Of a stretch of DNA of 64,000 nt, positions 15,882-23,588 are shown in pieces. The translations under genes were made by a program, and so were the position numbers. This stretch comes from Hyphomicrobiales bacterium (GTDB lineage: Bacteria; Pseudomonadota; Alphaproteobacteria; Rhizobiales; Kaistiaceae), in NCBI GenBank assembly GCA_017305635.1, contig JAFKKF010000009.1, positions 62,001 to 126,000 of the forward strand, written 5' to 3'. Within the stretch, counting starts at the first letter, position 1. Each line of letters opens with the position of its first letter. A model generated the notes under the pieces. That model did no database searches. It saw nothing but the letters and a program-made list of their open reading frames with translations, and was not told the origin of the DNA.

Positions 15882-16847
15882 TCACGGATTGAAAGTCGGT
15901 CCGAAGACCTTTTGCCAATAACGCACGGTCTCCCCCTTGGTGATCGCCCGCAGCGCCGAGTCGATCGCGTCCCCTGCATCGAGCGCCGCCTCGCTGATCC
16001 TGCTCTTGTTCTCGGGTGTGTACAGCGTGGCGACATTGTTCTCGCAGTTGACGGGATCCCAGATCCGCACCGGATCGGTGCTCGCCGCACACTCGCCCGG
16101 ATCGTAGTAGTCGTCGAAGGCGATCACCGTCTCGAAGTCATCGTTGGCGAGGTAGGCGAAGATCTTGGCGAGCGCCGACGCATAGTCATCGAGGGCGAGG
16201 CCGCGGTCGGCGAGATAGGCGACGATGAGCTCGACCATGAAGGACTTGAACCGGAACTTCTCGTCCTCCTGCTTGCGCAGCTGGCACCAGAATTTCAGGA
16301 GGCGGACGATCTGGGCATAATGCCGCTCGTTCTCCGCCTTGCGCTTGCGAATGAAATCAAGATGCATCGGCACGCTGGTCATCAGCTTCTCGCCGGTCTC
16401 CTGCGAGATCAGGTGGCCGCGCCACTCCGGATCGCCGTCATAGAGGATGGGGACGACATCGACCTCATTGCCGGTCGAGATAAAGTTGACGCCGACCGAA
16501 TAGGTCTTGCGCTTGATCTGCTCGGGCTTGAAGTTCGGAAAGGCCGTCTCGAGCTTCTTCGCGAGCCACTCGATCAGGTCGGCGATCTTCTCCGGCGCCG
16601 ACTCCGAGGCGATGTAGCAGGCCACATCGATGTCGCTGATCGACTTGAGCGCCGTCCCCTTGGCGAGGCTCCCGGACAGCAGCATCTTCTTCAGGGCGAA
16701 GTCCGGATGATCGGCGAGGTACCCTTCGAGCTTGTCGCGCAGTCGGTTTGCCTGGGCGCGCAGTTCGGCGGCGTCCTCCCGCTTGAGATTGACGCGCTCG
16801 TCCGCGAAACGGACGAGGTCAGCCTGATTCACATGGTCGCGGCTCAT
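15882..16847 (-). CDS. CBASS CD-NTase (cyclic oligonucleotide synthase)
   Basis: 321 residues, nucleotidyltransferase fold. The signature LLSGSLAKGTALKSISDIDV spans about residues 57-75 (GS...D-x-D metal ligands), and the third acidic residue lies in GNEVDVVPILYDG. Also RLLKFWCQLRK and the OAS-like helical domain (FKSFMVELIVAYLADRG). This is the sensor enzyme, making a cyclic di- or trinucleotide on infection. With HORMA and TRIP13 partners it belongs to the CdnC/CdnD-containing type III systems; the exact clade and product cannot be settled by eye. ATG 16847 has a strong ribosome site (GGAGACGGGGC); the frame upstream of it is regulator DNA. Confidence 0.9.
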   Translation of the reverse strand: MSRDHVNQADLVRFADERVNLKREDAAELRAQANRLRDKLEGYLADHPDFALKKMLLSGSLAKGTALKSISDIDVACYIASESAPEKIADLIEWLAKKLETAFPNFKPEQIKRKTYSVGVNFISTGNEVDVVPILYDGDPEWRGHLISQETGEKLMTSVPMHLDFIRKRKAENERHYAQIVRLLKFWCQLRKQEDEKFRFKSFMVELIVAYLADRGLALDDYASALAKIFAYLANDDFETVIAFDDYYDPGECAASTDPVRIWDPVNCENNVATLYTPENKSRISEAALDAGDAIDSALRAITKGETVRYWQKVFGPTFNP

Positions 16848-16876
16848 GCCCCGTCTCCGATCTTGCCCTTGTCGAC

Positions 16877-16945
16877 TCCGACATGGCATATATGTCCTGT
16901 TTATGTAGTGCCGGGCGACAAACCCGTCAAGCCCGGCATGTCGGA
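16877..16945. promoter_or_regulatory. Divergent CBASS/CapH control region with inverted repeats
   Basis: The 104 bases between the CD-NTase start (16847) and the HTH regulator start (16952) hold a 9-bp perfect inverted repeat, TCCGACATG (16877-16885) and CATGTCGGA (16937-16945), and a nested 7-bp one, GCCGGGC (16910-16916) and GCCCGGC (16931-16937). The arms flank the CBASS promoter. These are good candidates for the operator of the XRE regulator, repressing both directions. Confidence 0.65.
16902..16930 (-). promoter_or_regulatory. Predicted sigma70 promoter of the CBASS operon
   Basis: On the minus strand, TTGACG (16925-16930), a 17-base spacer and TACATA (16902-16907). It points to the CD-NTase start and sits between the arms of the inverted repeats, so a bound repressor would block it. 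Confidence 0.6.
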
Positions 16946-16951
16946 ATCGCC

Positions 16952-17299
16952 ATGGCCCCCAAGAAACCATCTGAAATCTTCCCGCAGCGGCTCAGAGCCG
17001 CCCGAGACCTACGGCAATGGAGCCAAAGCGAGCTCGCCGCGCGCGCCAAGCTGCCGCCGAGTTCGGTCGCCCACTTCGAGACCGGCTCCCGAAAGCCGTC
17101 GTTCGATACGCTCCGGCGACTCGCCGTCGCGCTCGTGGTGTCGACCGACTACCTCCTTGGCCGGGTCGACGATCCCGCGCTGGCCGAGGCGGGCGACCCG
17201 CTCTACCGCGATGTCGGCAAGCTCACCGGCGCCGACCGCGAGATGGCCATGGAGTTCATGCAGATGCTCTCAAAACGAAAGCCGCCCAAAGCGTCATAG
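16952..17299 (+). CDS. capH: XRE-family repressor, CapH-like
   Basis: 115 residues. The HTH_XRE domain occupies about residues 8-65: FPQRLRAARDLRQWSQSELA, KLPPSSVAHFETGSRKPSFD, LRRLAVALVVSTDYLLGR. A short C-terminal region (LTGADREMAMEFMQML) may dimerise or contain a cleavage site. It is divergent from CBASS and directly upstream of an ImmA/IrrE metallopeptidase. This is the CapH/CapP arrangement known to hold CBASS genes silent until DNA damage, when CapP cleaves CapH. ATG 16952 is chosen because the earlier in-frame starts lie in the operator region. Function inferred from layout and family. Confidence 0.8.
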   Translation: MAPKKPSEIFPQRLRAARDLRQWSQSELAARAKLPPSSVAHFETGSRKPSFDTLRRLAVALVVSTDYLLGRVDDPALAEAGDPLYRDVGKLTGADREMAMEFMQMLSKRKPPKAS

Positions 17300-17311
17300 G
17301 AGCGCCGCGCC

Positions 17312-18202
17312 GTGAGCCTCGCCTTCCGCCTGAAGATGGCCAAGCAGAAGGGCGAGGCGTTCTTGCGCGATGAAGGCATCACGGCGCTACCGGTCGATCC
17401 GTTCGCGATCGCGGCAAGCCGCGACATCGAAATCAAGGCCAAGCCAGACACCGCCGGCGGCGTCTCCGGCATGCTGCTACGAAACGGCAACAATTTCGGC
17501 ATCGTCTATGCGACGCATATAAAGAGTGAGGGCTTCCAGCGATTCAGCGTCGGGCACGAGCTCGGCCACTTCTTCCTCGACGGACATATCGATCACATCC
17601 TGCCCGAGGACGGCATCCACACCTCCCATGCCGGATTTGTGTCCGGCGACCCGTATGAGCTAGAGGCCGATCATTTCGCCGCCGGGCTCCTCATGCCCGA
17701 AAGCCTGTTCAAGCGGGCGCTCGTAAAGCTCGATCCCGGTCTTGCCGCGGTCGAAAGCATGGCGACGCTCTGCAAGACCTCGCTGACGGCCACTGGCATT
17801 CGCTGTGCCGAGCTGTCCGATCGCGCGGTCGCCGTCATCATCAGCACCGGGCAGACGATCGACTATTGTTTCATGTCGGACGTCATCAAGTCATTGCCCG
17901 AGCTGAACTGGCTGCGAAAAGGATCCGCCGTGCCGCCGGCGACAGCCACCTCCGCGTTCAACAAGAACGCCGGCAACGTGCGTGACGGCCGGCGCGAGGC
18001 GGCCGATGTCGACGCCCTTGACTGGCTGGGTGGCAAAAGGTCCGTGATCCTCTCCGAGGAGATTGTTGGCCTCGGCAGCTACGGCAAGACGATGACGGTT
18101 CTCTCGTCTGGGAACCTTGGCGGCGATGACGGCCAGGGCGATGATGATGACGGCGATGATGATCGTCTTGCCGAAAGCTGGACGCCACGGTTTCGCCGTT
18201 GA
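17312..18202 (+). CDS. capP: ImmA/IrrE-type zinc metallopeptidase, CapP-like
   Basis: 296 residues, GTG start with AGGAGCG upstream, 12 bases after the repressor gene. Zinc motif FSVGHELGHFFLDG (HExxH about residue 84) and third-ligand motif YELEADHFAAGLLMPESLFK. The middle part (SDRAVAVIISTGQTIDYCFM) resembles the sensor region of IrrE-like proteins. The tail is strongly acidic (GGDDGQGDDDDGDDD about residues 273-287), unusual for the family. Predicted to cleave the preceding repressor and relieve CBASS repression. A cysteine (in DYCFM) could serve as a regulatory ligand, but that is speculation. Confidence 0.8.
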   Translation: MSLAFRLKMAKQKGEAFLRDEGITALPVDPFAIAASRDIEIKAKPDTAGGVSGMLLRNGNNFGIVYATHIKSEGFQRFSVGHELGHFFLDGHIDHILPEDGIHTSHAGFVSGDPYELEADHFAAGLLMPESLFKRALVKLDPGLAAVESMATLCKTSLTATGIRCAELSDRAVAVIISTGQTIDYCFMSDVIKSLPELNWLRKGSAVPPATATSAFNKNAGNVRDGRREAADVDALDWLGGKRSVILSEEIVGLGSYGKTMTVLSSGNLGGDDGQGDDDDGDDDRLAESWTPRFRR

Positions 18203-18371
18203 CTAACTTCAGGCGTGAGCATTTCGGCCGGGGGCGTCCGCGCTGATTGCAGGCGCGGGCACGCGGCAGTCATTATCTCCCTGATCTGGCGCGATATTCC
18301 GGCGGCAATTCGCATTGCCATCGCCGGTTGCGGTATAATGAAAAGAACAAGAATAACAATGGAATAGAGGG

Positions 18372-19142
18372 ATGAGCGTCGACGACGGAGATGTCTTCAA
18401 AAGCAGTGCGACAGCGGGGCAGAAGCTCCTGCTGCAACTCGAATTCCTCGCACAGGCCGGCAGTGCCTCGGTCCTGACTCCCGCCACCGAAAACGGCGCT
18501 CCGTCGCGCCGGACGGCGACCGCGTCAGCGGTCGCCGACACAGTGATGCAGCTGATCGTCCAGCAACAACATGAAGAGCAGATCCGCCTTATCAACGAGC
18601 GCCTCGACCGAATGGACGAGGCGTCGGTGCGCGCCCTGCAGGACATCGAAGACGAACTGGCGGAGGTTCGCCGGGAGCGGACGAAAATGCGCGAGCAAGC
18701 GTATCACGACGAACAGGGCCGCGCGATCTTCATGAAAGCTGACGCGAGCGCGGCCTTCTACGAGGACGGCACGCAGCTCGACGACGAAACGTTCGGCGCG
18801 GTCAAGGATCGGCTGACCGGCAAGCCTACGTGGGATGATTTGCAGAACAACTTCGGCAAGGAAAACGATCTGCTCACCGCTGCCGACCAAATCCACGCTC
18901 ACGACGCAACACGGAACCAGATCCGGGAGGATCTCGCTGCGGGCCGCATTAGCGACGAGGAGGCCGTGAACCGTTTGCGGGAAGCTGAAACCACGGCTCC
19001 CGAGCGCCTGCACGCAAATCTGACTCCGTCCGGCGCGCAACCGCCAACCGCGGCCGAATTCTCCGACGACGAATTCGCCCAGGCATCCACCCGCACCGCA
19101 CTCGACACACCGGCATGGAACCCCAAGCCGCTTACGCTTTGA
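18372..19142 (+). CDS. Hypothetical coiled-coil protein
   Basis: 256 residues, ATG preceded by GAGGG. Residues ~50-110 form a likely coiled coil (VMQLIVQQQHEEQIRLINER, DELAEVRRERTKMREQAYHD). The centre has YEDGTQLDDETFGAVKDRL, and the end is Pro/Thr-rich. Charged, no signal peptide or membrane segment. I do not recognise the family. It stands alone between the CapP gene and a convergent secreted-protein gene; cargo of unknown role. Confidence 0.6.
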   Translation: MSVDDGDVFKSSATAGQKLLLQLEFLAQAGSASVLTPATENGAPSRRTATASAVADTVMQLIVQQQHEEQIRLINERLDRMDEASVRALQDIEDELAEVRRERTKMREQAYHDEQGRAIFMKADASAAFYEDGTQLDDETFGAVKDRLTGKPTWDDLQNNFGKENDLLTAADQIHAHDATRNQIREDLAAGRISDEEAVNRLREAETTAPERLHANLTPSGAQPPTAAEFSDDEFAQASTRTALDTPAWNPKPLTL

Positions 19143-19153
19143 GGCAGCATCCG

Positions 19154-19483
19154 CTACTTCCCACAGTGGCGATCGATCAGGACTGACAACACACCGACGG
19201 CATCAAGATCCTTGTGTGCGTTGAACACATCATGGATTTCCCTCAGGCTTCCTTCCTGATGAAAGTGCCAATCGACTACGCAGTCCGCCTTCGTGCGGTT
19301 TCCCGCCAGAGCGTAGAGGTACGATGCCATGTCTGCCGCGCCCGCAAGAAAGCTCGCGCGCTCGTGGCCGTCCATCTTGTCCATGACGTCCCCGGCGGTG
19401 ATCGCGGCTGCCGGGCGCGCGGCTACCACACCAAGTAGAATCGCTGCGCTGTACAGAATCCATCGTGCACGCATTCTGTCCAT
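19154..19483 (-). CDS. Small secreted protein beside invertible site pair A
   Basis: 109 residues with a clear Sec signal peptide (WILYSAAILLGVVAARPAAA), then a mature part of about 80 residues with two cysteines (ADCVVDWHF, LIDRHCGK). The ATG at 19483 follows the recombination-like site at 19504-19519. A frame entering from TTG 19523 reads TKRLPFSAVKRTD, similar to leaders of the other invertible operons. It is out of frame with this gene by one base, suggesting an old frameshift removed a longer N-terminus. Function unknown; exported. Confidence 0.6.
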   Translation of the reverse strand: MDRMRARWILYSAAILLGVVAARPAAAITAGDVMDKMDGHERASFLAGAADMASYLYALAGNRTKADCVVDWHFHQEGSLREIHDVFNAHKDLDAVGVLSVLIDRHCGK

Positions 19484-19503
19484 CCGTTCGTTTTACTGCG
19501 GAG

Positions 19504-19648
19504 AAAGGGAGCCTTTTTGTCAATATTCGAATGGACAGAGATTCAACGCATGGTTATATTAGAAAGCGGCTGAAGTCGCGGCCTTTTGGGGGGGCGGGCC
19601 GACAGATGTCAACCGTTTCCGCAGGGCGCCGAAAGGGCTCCTTTTTGC
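19504..19648. promoter_or_regulatory. Inverted recombination-site pair A (core AG/CT)
   Basis: Left site AAAGGG-AG-CCTTTTTG (core 19510-19511) and right site AAAGGG-CT-CCTTTTTGC (core 19638-19639). Read in opposite directions, both have core AG, so the 128 bp between cores could invert. The enclosed DNA carries, rightward, TGGACA (19532-19537), 17 bases, TATATT (19555-19560), which points at the invertase gene in the present orientation. After inversion it would point at the small secreted-protein gene. Less regular than pairs B-D (shorter, no ATG next to either site), so possibly a variant or decayed copy. Confidence 0.55.
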
Positions 19649-19748
19649 AACCCTCTCATGCTCGCCCACCGGGCCGAATCCATCGCGGCCCGTCCCTTCA
19701 ATCTTCGACCAGGCCGCGTCCTGCAGAGGCCGCGCATCACGCATATTC

Positions 19749-20324
19749 ATGAGGATCGGCTACGCGCGCGTATCGACAGACGAACAGAATCTCCGTCTCC
19801 AGCTAGACGCGCTGCGCGCCGCTGGATGCGAGCGAATCTACCGCGATGACGGCATCTCCGCCGTCGCCCGCGACCGGCCGGGCCTCAGGCGCGCGATCAA
19901 GCGCCTCAAGTCCGGCGACGTGCTTGTCGTCTGGAAGCTCGATCGCCTCGGCCGCTCTCTCGCGCACCTGATCGAGGTCATTACCGGCCTGCGCGATGAC
20001 GGCGTCGGCTTTCATTCGCTGTCGGAGGCGATCGACACGACTACGCCCGGTGGTCGCCTGATCTTCCACGTCATGGGCGCGCTCGCCGAGTTCGAACGCG
20101 AACTGATCGCCGAGCGGACAAGAGCCGGGATGAGCGCGGCCAAACGCGCCGGCATTCGCCTCGGCCGGCCACTGAAACTCACCGCCGCGCAGGTCGAGAA
20201 GGCACAGGCACGGATCGATGCAGGCGAAACAGTGGCGGGAGCCGCAGCCAGTCTCGAAGTCAATCAAACCACGCTGGCGCGGGCGCTCCGGCGCCGCCGT
20301 GAGGGCGCAACCGTGCCGATTTGA
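19749..20324 (+). CDS. Hin/Pin-type DNA invertase (small serine recombinase)
   Basis: 191 residues. Catalytic domain with MRIGYARVSTDEQNLRLQLD (nucleophile Ser 9), DVLVVWKLDRLGRSLAHLIE, GVGFHSLSEAIDTTTPGGRL and IFHVMGALAEFERELIAERT, closely following the Hin/Gin pattern including the long E helix. A C-terminal HTH follows (GRPLKLTAAQVEKAQARIDA, EVNQTTLARALRRR). Such enzymes invert DNA between palindromic sites with matching central dinucleotides. Hin half-sites resemble AAAAACC; the sites near this gene use AAAAAGG. It has its own candidate site pair immediately upstream and another immediately downstream. The most probable enzyme for all four pairs. Confidence 0.9.
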   Translation: MRIGYARVSTDEQNLRLQLDALRAAGCERIYRDDGISAVARDRPGLRRAIKRLKSGDVLVVWKLDRLGRSLAHLIEVITGLRDDGVGFHSLSEAIDTTTPGGRLIFHVMGALAEFERELIAERTRAGMSAAKRAGIRLGRPLKLTAAQVEKAQARIDAGETVAGAAASLEVNQTTLARALRRRREGATVPI

Positions 20325-20364
20325 GCTGCATTGGAGTCAGGGGGAAGGGTCGGTATCGACAGCG

Positions 20365-20530
20365 AAAAGGTACCATTTTGCATGATTGCCCGAGCCGGTC
20401 TGATCAAGACTATGTCAAGTGAAAAATCATTGCATTGTTTAAGAGACGAAGAGATAATCATAAATATATTAACTATTCTTATGATCAAATCAGTTATGAT
20501 TGAATGATGGCGAATAGGTACCGTTTTGTA
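20365..20530. promoter_or_regulatory. Invertible promoter cassette B (core TA/TA)
   Basis: Upstream site AAAAGG-TA-CCATTTTGC (core 20371-20372) and downstream site AATAGG-TA-CCGTTTTGTA (core 20519-20520), 148 bp apart. The core TA is self-complementary, so these sites could recombine in either alignment. The downstream site is inside codons 3-7 of the following gene. The enclosed DNA is AT-rich and contains the promoter and start codon. Inversion would detach both from the operon and aim transcription back at the invertase gene. Confidence 0.75.
20430..20458 (+). promoter_or_regulatory. Predicted promoter inside cassette B
   Basis: TTGCAT (20430-20435), 17 bases, GATAAT (20453-20458). It ends 48 bases before ATG 20507; cassettes C and D place their -10 boxes 47-49 bases before the ATG. 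Confidence 0.55.
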
Positions 20531-20752
20531 ACTCGGATAACGACAGTAAAGCGTGCCGTGCTTTGCGGTATGACGTTCGTGGCGGTAGGCCTCGCATTGG
20601 CCGGGGTTCTCACCAATTCGGATCGCGCCCGGACATCACACGCTCCCGCAATCGAAATCGCTCAGCCCGAATTCATTGACGTCGACACCGCTCGCATCGA
20701 ACAGGTGGCCGCGCCGCCGCCGCCTGCGTTGGAGAGACCCGATGAGGATTAG
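20507..20752 (+). CDS. Small membrane-anchored leader protein of operon B
   Basis: 81 residues from ATG 20507 (a tandem ATG at 20504 is also possible). The N-terminus MANRYRFVTRITTVKR is encoded partly by the recombination site; a transmembrane segment follows (VLCGMTFVAVGLALAGVLT), then a Pro/Glu-rich outer part. The start and first residues align with the starts of operons C and D (MPKRDNF, MSKRNVL), which run directly into signal peptides. It overlaps the next gene by 11 bases, so the two are coupled. No family recognised. Confidence 0.65.
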   Translation: MANRYRFVTRITTVKRAVLCGMTFVAVGLALAGVLTNSDRARTSHAPAIEIAQPEFIDVDTARIEQVAAPPPPALERPDED

Positions 20753-22802
20753 GCGGCTCCTGCTATCGCTCGCTCTGCTGTTGCCGATCATATGGTCGGC
20801 CGCAAGCGACGCGCTTGCCGCCTGCCTCGATCCCGACCGCCCCGAGGGCTCGATCGTCTACAACGCCAGTTTCAATGTCCCGCAATATTGCAACGGCACG
20901 GACTGGATCGCGTTTGGCGCCCTGAACCCCGCGGCGGGCGGCGGCGGCTGCACCGATCCCACGGCGACCGAAGGGAAGATCGCGTACAACACGAACTATC
21001 ATGTACTTCAGTATTGCGATGGCGACGACTGGCGAACGGTCGGCAGCGGCAAGCTGCACGGCGGAAGCGGCTTTCTCAGCTTCGCCGGCCTGACGGATCA
21101 ATCCCCGTCGACGCTGGTCAGCAGCGGCATTCTCCAGGTCTTACTACAGGAAGGCAGCGCTGCAATCTCGATCGCGGGCAACGGTTCTCCGCAATATCGG
21201 ATCTGCGCGGATGCGGCATGCGGTGTCGAAACGCAGTCATGGACGAACGGCGCGCTTAGCATCGACGATGGCGCGTTCCTCCAGCTTCGCCTCACGAGCG
21301 ACGCATCTTTCGGCGGGACACGCAACGCGACCATAACCGTCGGGACCGCCAGTGATGCGTGGGATGTGTCCACGGCGGGGCAGGACACGACACCGGACAC
21401 CTTCAACTTCAGCGATCAGACGAACGTTGCGCAAGCCACTTTGACATCGTCGAATACGGTGACGATTACCGGCATCAACGATACCGCCAGCGTCTCGGTC
21501 AGTGGCGATGGGAGCCCGCAGGTCAGCATCAACGGCGGCGGCTGGGTAACGAGCGGAACGATCGCCAGTGGTCAAACCCTGCAGCTTCGCCTGACCAGCG
21601 GCGGCTTTTCGGAAACCAGGGTCGCGACGGTGACCGTCGGCGGCGGCAGCGATCAGTGGAGCGTCAGCACAGGATCGCAGGACACGACGCCGGACCCGTT
21701 CACCTTCACCGACCAGACGAACGTTGCTCTGAATACGCTGACGACTTCGAACTCGATCAACATCACTGGCATTGCCGGCGGCGTCAGTGTCTCGGTCAGC
21801 GGCGCAGGCAGCCCGCAATTCAGCATCGCCGGCGGCGCGTGGACGACAAGCGGCACCATCACGAACGGCCAGAGCCTGCAACTGCGCCTGACCAGCAACG
21901 CTGCACAGAGTACCGCCAATGTGGTTGACATCATGGTGGGCACCGCGAGCGATAACTGGTCGGTGACCACCAACAACTACCCCTATTTCACAGGCGGTTC
22001 GGTCGTTGAGAACGGAGGCTACCGCATTCACACCTTCACGACGTCCGGTACGCTCACGATGGTTGCGCCTGGAGACGTGGAATATCTCGTTGTGGCGGGC
22101 GGCGGCGGTGGTGGCCGGGGCCAATCGTCCGGCACGGGTGGCGGTGGCGGCGGAGCGGGCGGAATGCTCACCGGTACCGTCGCTATCACCACGACGCAGA
22201 CGATTACTATTGGAGGCGGAGGCACGGCCGCTGCTACATTTGGTACAAACGGTGGGAATGGCGCTAACTCTTCCATCGGAAATCTTGTCGTTGCGACTGG
22301 CGGCGGCGGTGGCGGCGGGACGGGAACTGGGCCGGGCACAGGCGGCTCCGGGGGTGGCGGGCGTGGCGTGTCGTCCACTAATCCGCAAGGCCGCTTAGGG
22401 GTCGCGGGGATTGCCGGACAGGGGAAGACCGGGGGCAACGGAATTGAGAGCACTTCAGCCGCAAACCGCGCCGCAGGCGGCGGTGGAGGCAAGGCGACTG
22501 CGGGATTAAATGGCGTTGCATCAGCGGGCGGCGATGGCGGCAGCGGACAGGCTTCATCCATCAGCGGGTCGTCCGTCACATATGCCGGAGGCGGCGGTGG
22601 CGGCCATGACACCGATGCTGGCGCGGGTGGCACCGGAGGTGGGGGCAGTGGAGCCACTGCAAACAGCGCGGCGGTCGCCGGGACGGCGAACAGGGGCGGT
22701 GGTGGTGGTGGTGGCTATACTGCGAGCGCCGATACCGACGCCGGCGCCAAAGCGGCAGCGGCCGGTGGCTCTGGCATCGTGATCATCCGGTATCCGATAT
22801 AG
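20742..22802 (+). CDS. Exported repeat protein with glycine-rich C-terminus
   Basis: 686 residues. Signal peptide (LLLSLALLLPIIWSAASDALA), then two copies of the element-wide motif C...G.I.YN...QYC.G..W (SIVYNASFNVPQYCNGTDW, IAYNTNYHVLQYCDGDDW). Three or so immunoglobulin-like repeats of ~95 residues follow (F.F.DQTNVA...TLTTSN, SPQFSIAGG, QLRLTS, WSVST). From about residue 430 the sequence is a glycine-rich tail like those of phage tail fibres and surface adhesins, ending GSGIVIIRYPI. Likely cell-surface or secreted. Part of the invertible operon B, so probably phase-variable. Confidence 0.8.
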   Translation: MRIRRLLLSLALLLPIIWSAASDALAACLDPDRPEGSIVYNASFNVPQYCNGTDWIAFGALNPAAGGGGCTDPTATEGKIAYNTNYHVLQYCDGDDWRTVGSGKLHGGSGFLSFAGLTDQSPSTLVSSGILQVLLQEGSAAISIAGNGSPQYRICADAACGVETQSWTNGALSIDDGAFLQLRLTSDASFGGTRNATITVGTASDAWDVSTAGQDTTPDTFNFSDQTNVAQATLTSSNTVTITGINDTASVSVSGDGSPQVSINGGGWVTSGTIASGQTLQLRLTSGGFSETRVATVTVGGGSDQWSVSTGSQDTTPDPFTFTDQTNVALNTLTTSNSINITGIAGGVSVSVSGAGSPQFSIAGGAWTTSGTITNGQSLQLRLTSNAAQSTANVVDIMVGTASDNWSVTTNNYPYFTGGSVVENGGYRIHTFTTSGTLTMVAPGDVEYLVVAGGGGGGRGQSSGTGGGGGGAGGMLTGTVAITTTQTITIGGGGTAAATFGTNGGNGANSSIGNLVVATGGGGGGGTGTGPGTGGSGGGGRGVSSTNPQGRLGVAGIAGQGKTGGNGIESTSAANRAAGGGGGKATAGLNGVASAGGDGGSGQASSISGSSVTYAGGGGGGHDTDAGAGGTGGGGSGATANSAAVAGTANRGGGGGGGYTASADTDAGAKAAAAGGSGIVIIRYPI

Positions 22803-22912
22803 CTTACAATGTTCGTGCTCGATATATAGTAATAATTCTTTACAAAATTGTATCTATCATCTTATGTTATTTCCTACTTCAACTCTATATACTGTAAATG
22901 AGGTTTTGACAT

Positions 22913-23206
22913 ATGAAAATAAAAGGCTTTCTTAGCTCAATAGCTGCGCCGCTATTCGCGGGGATGTTATCTGGCAATGTAGTCTTGCACGGATATTCAC
23001 TGTTTACTACAGGCCAGATTGCTCACGGAGACTTGCAGTCGCCAGACTTGATCGCGGCCACCTTCGCCTCGATAATAGCTGCTGGCCTGGCCGGATATCT
23101 TCTGGGCAAAAGGAATTCGGCCCCTGTGGGCCGGCCAGCCCCAAGCAACCCGCTGACGCATCAAGCGCCTAACAAGCCAAGGGATTTTGCGCCGCCGAAT
23201 CCCTAG
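22913..23206 (+). CDS. Small membrane protein
   Basis: 97 residues. Two hydrophobic segments (FLSSIAAPLFAGMLSGNVVL and LIAATFASIIAAGLAGYLLG) joined by a ~27-residue loop, then a Pro/Asn-rich cytoplasmic or periplasmic tail. AT-rich 5' region. No family recognised. It follows the surface protein by 110 bases and could be the last gene of operon B. Confidence 0.55.
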   Translation: MKIKGFLSSIAAPLFAGMLSGNVVLHGYSLFTTGQIAHGDLQSPDLIAATFASIIAAGLAGYLLGKRNSAPVGRPAPSNPLTHQAPNKPRDFAPPNP

Positions 23207-23316
23207 TCTAGTGGCTTATCGCATCCGTGCCTCCAAGCTCTGCTTGCGAACCCCGTAGCAAGCTCCGCGCCCGCATCCTTCTTCGCTGAAGCCACCGAGG
23301 ACAGATCGGGGCGCCC

Positions 23317-23342
23317 GGGGACACGATGATTATTGTGTCCCC
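23317..23342 (+). terminator. Hairpin, possible terminator
   Basis: GGGGACAC, 10-base loop, GTGTCCCC, then TTTACCC. The stem is perfect but the following T-run is short, so it is a weak intrinsic terminator or another RNA structure. Confidence 0.4.
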
Positions 23343-23588
23343 TTTACCCTTCCGCCCCTGATTTGCCTTTCTCTTGAACGGACTGCATAGCGCGAGCACG
23401 CTCGATCCCGCGCCGCCGGACGCCGCGTCCCGCTCGGCTTCGCATGCGCTCCTGGCAGGCTTCATCTTTGCATTGCCGCGCCCGCGTGCGCGAGACGCGG
23501 GAGAGTAAGAGCAAGGCTTTTCACTTCGTGACGGGTTTGGAGACCGGGAGAGTGGCTCGCGGCCGGCCCGTCGTCACGGAGAAAAGCT
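23343..23588. other. Gene-free leader before the ParB-like gene
   Basis: Together with 23207-23342 this makes a 380-base gap. Apart from the hairpin at 23317-23342 and a GACGGG...CCCGTC inverted repeat about 45 bases before the ParB start, I see no gene, RNA or clear promoter. The ribosome site of the ParB gene (ACGGAG) is at its end. Confidence 0.4.

Noticed and set aside
15255-17315. A 686-codon plus-strand frame across CBASS genes
   Set aside because: Antisense to four genes with recognisable motifs; no domain or ribosome site.
20742-22802. Genes 20742, 45301 and 55453 as prophage tail fibres
   Set aside because: They have Sec signal peptides and no phage structural, lysis or packaging genes nearby; only the repeat style is fibre-like.
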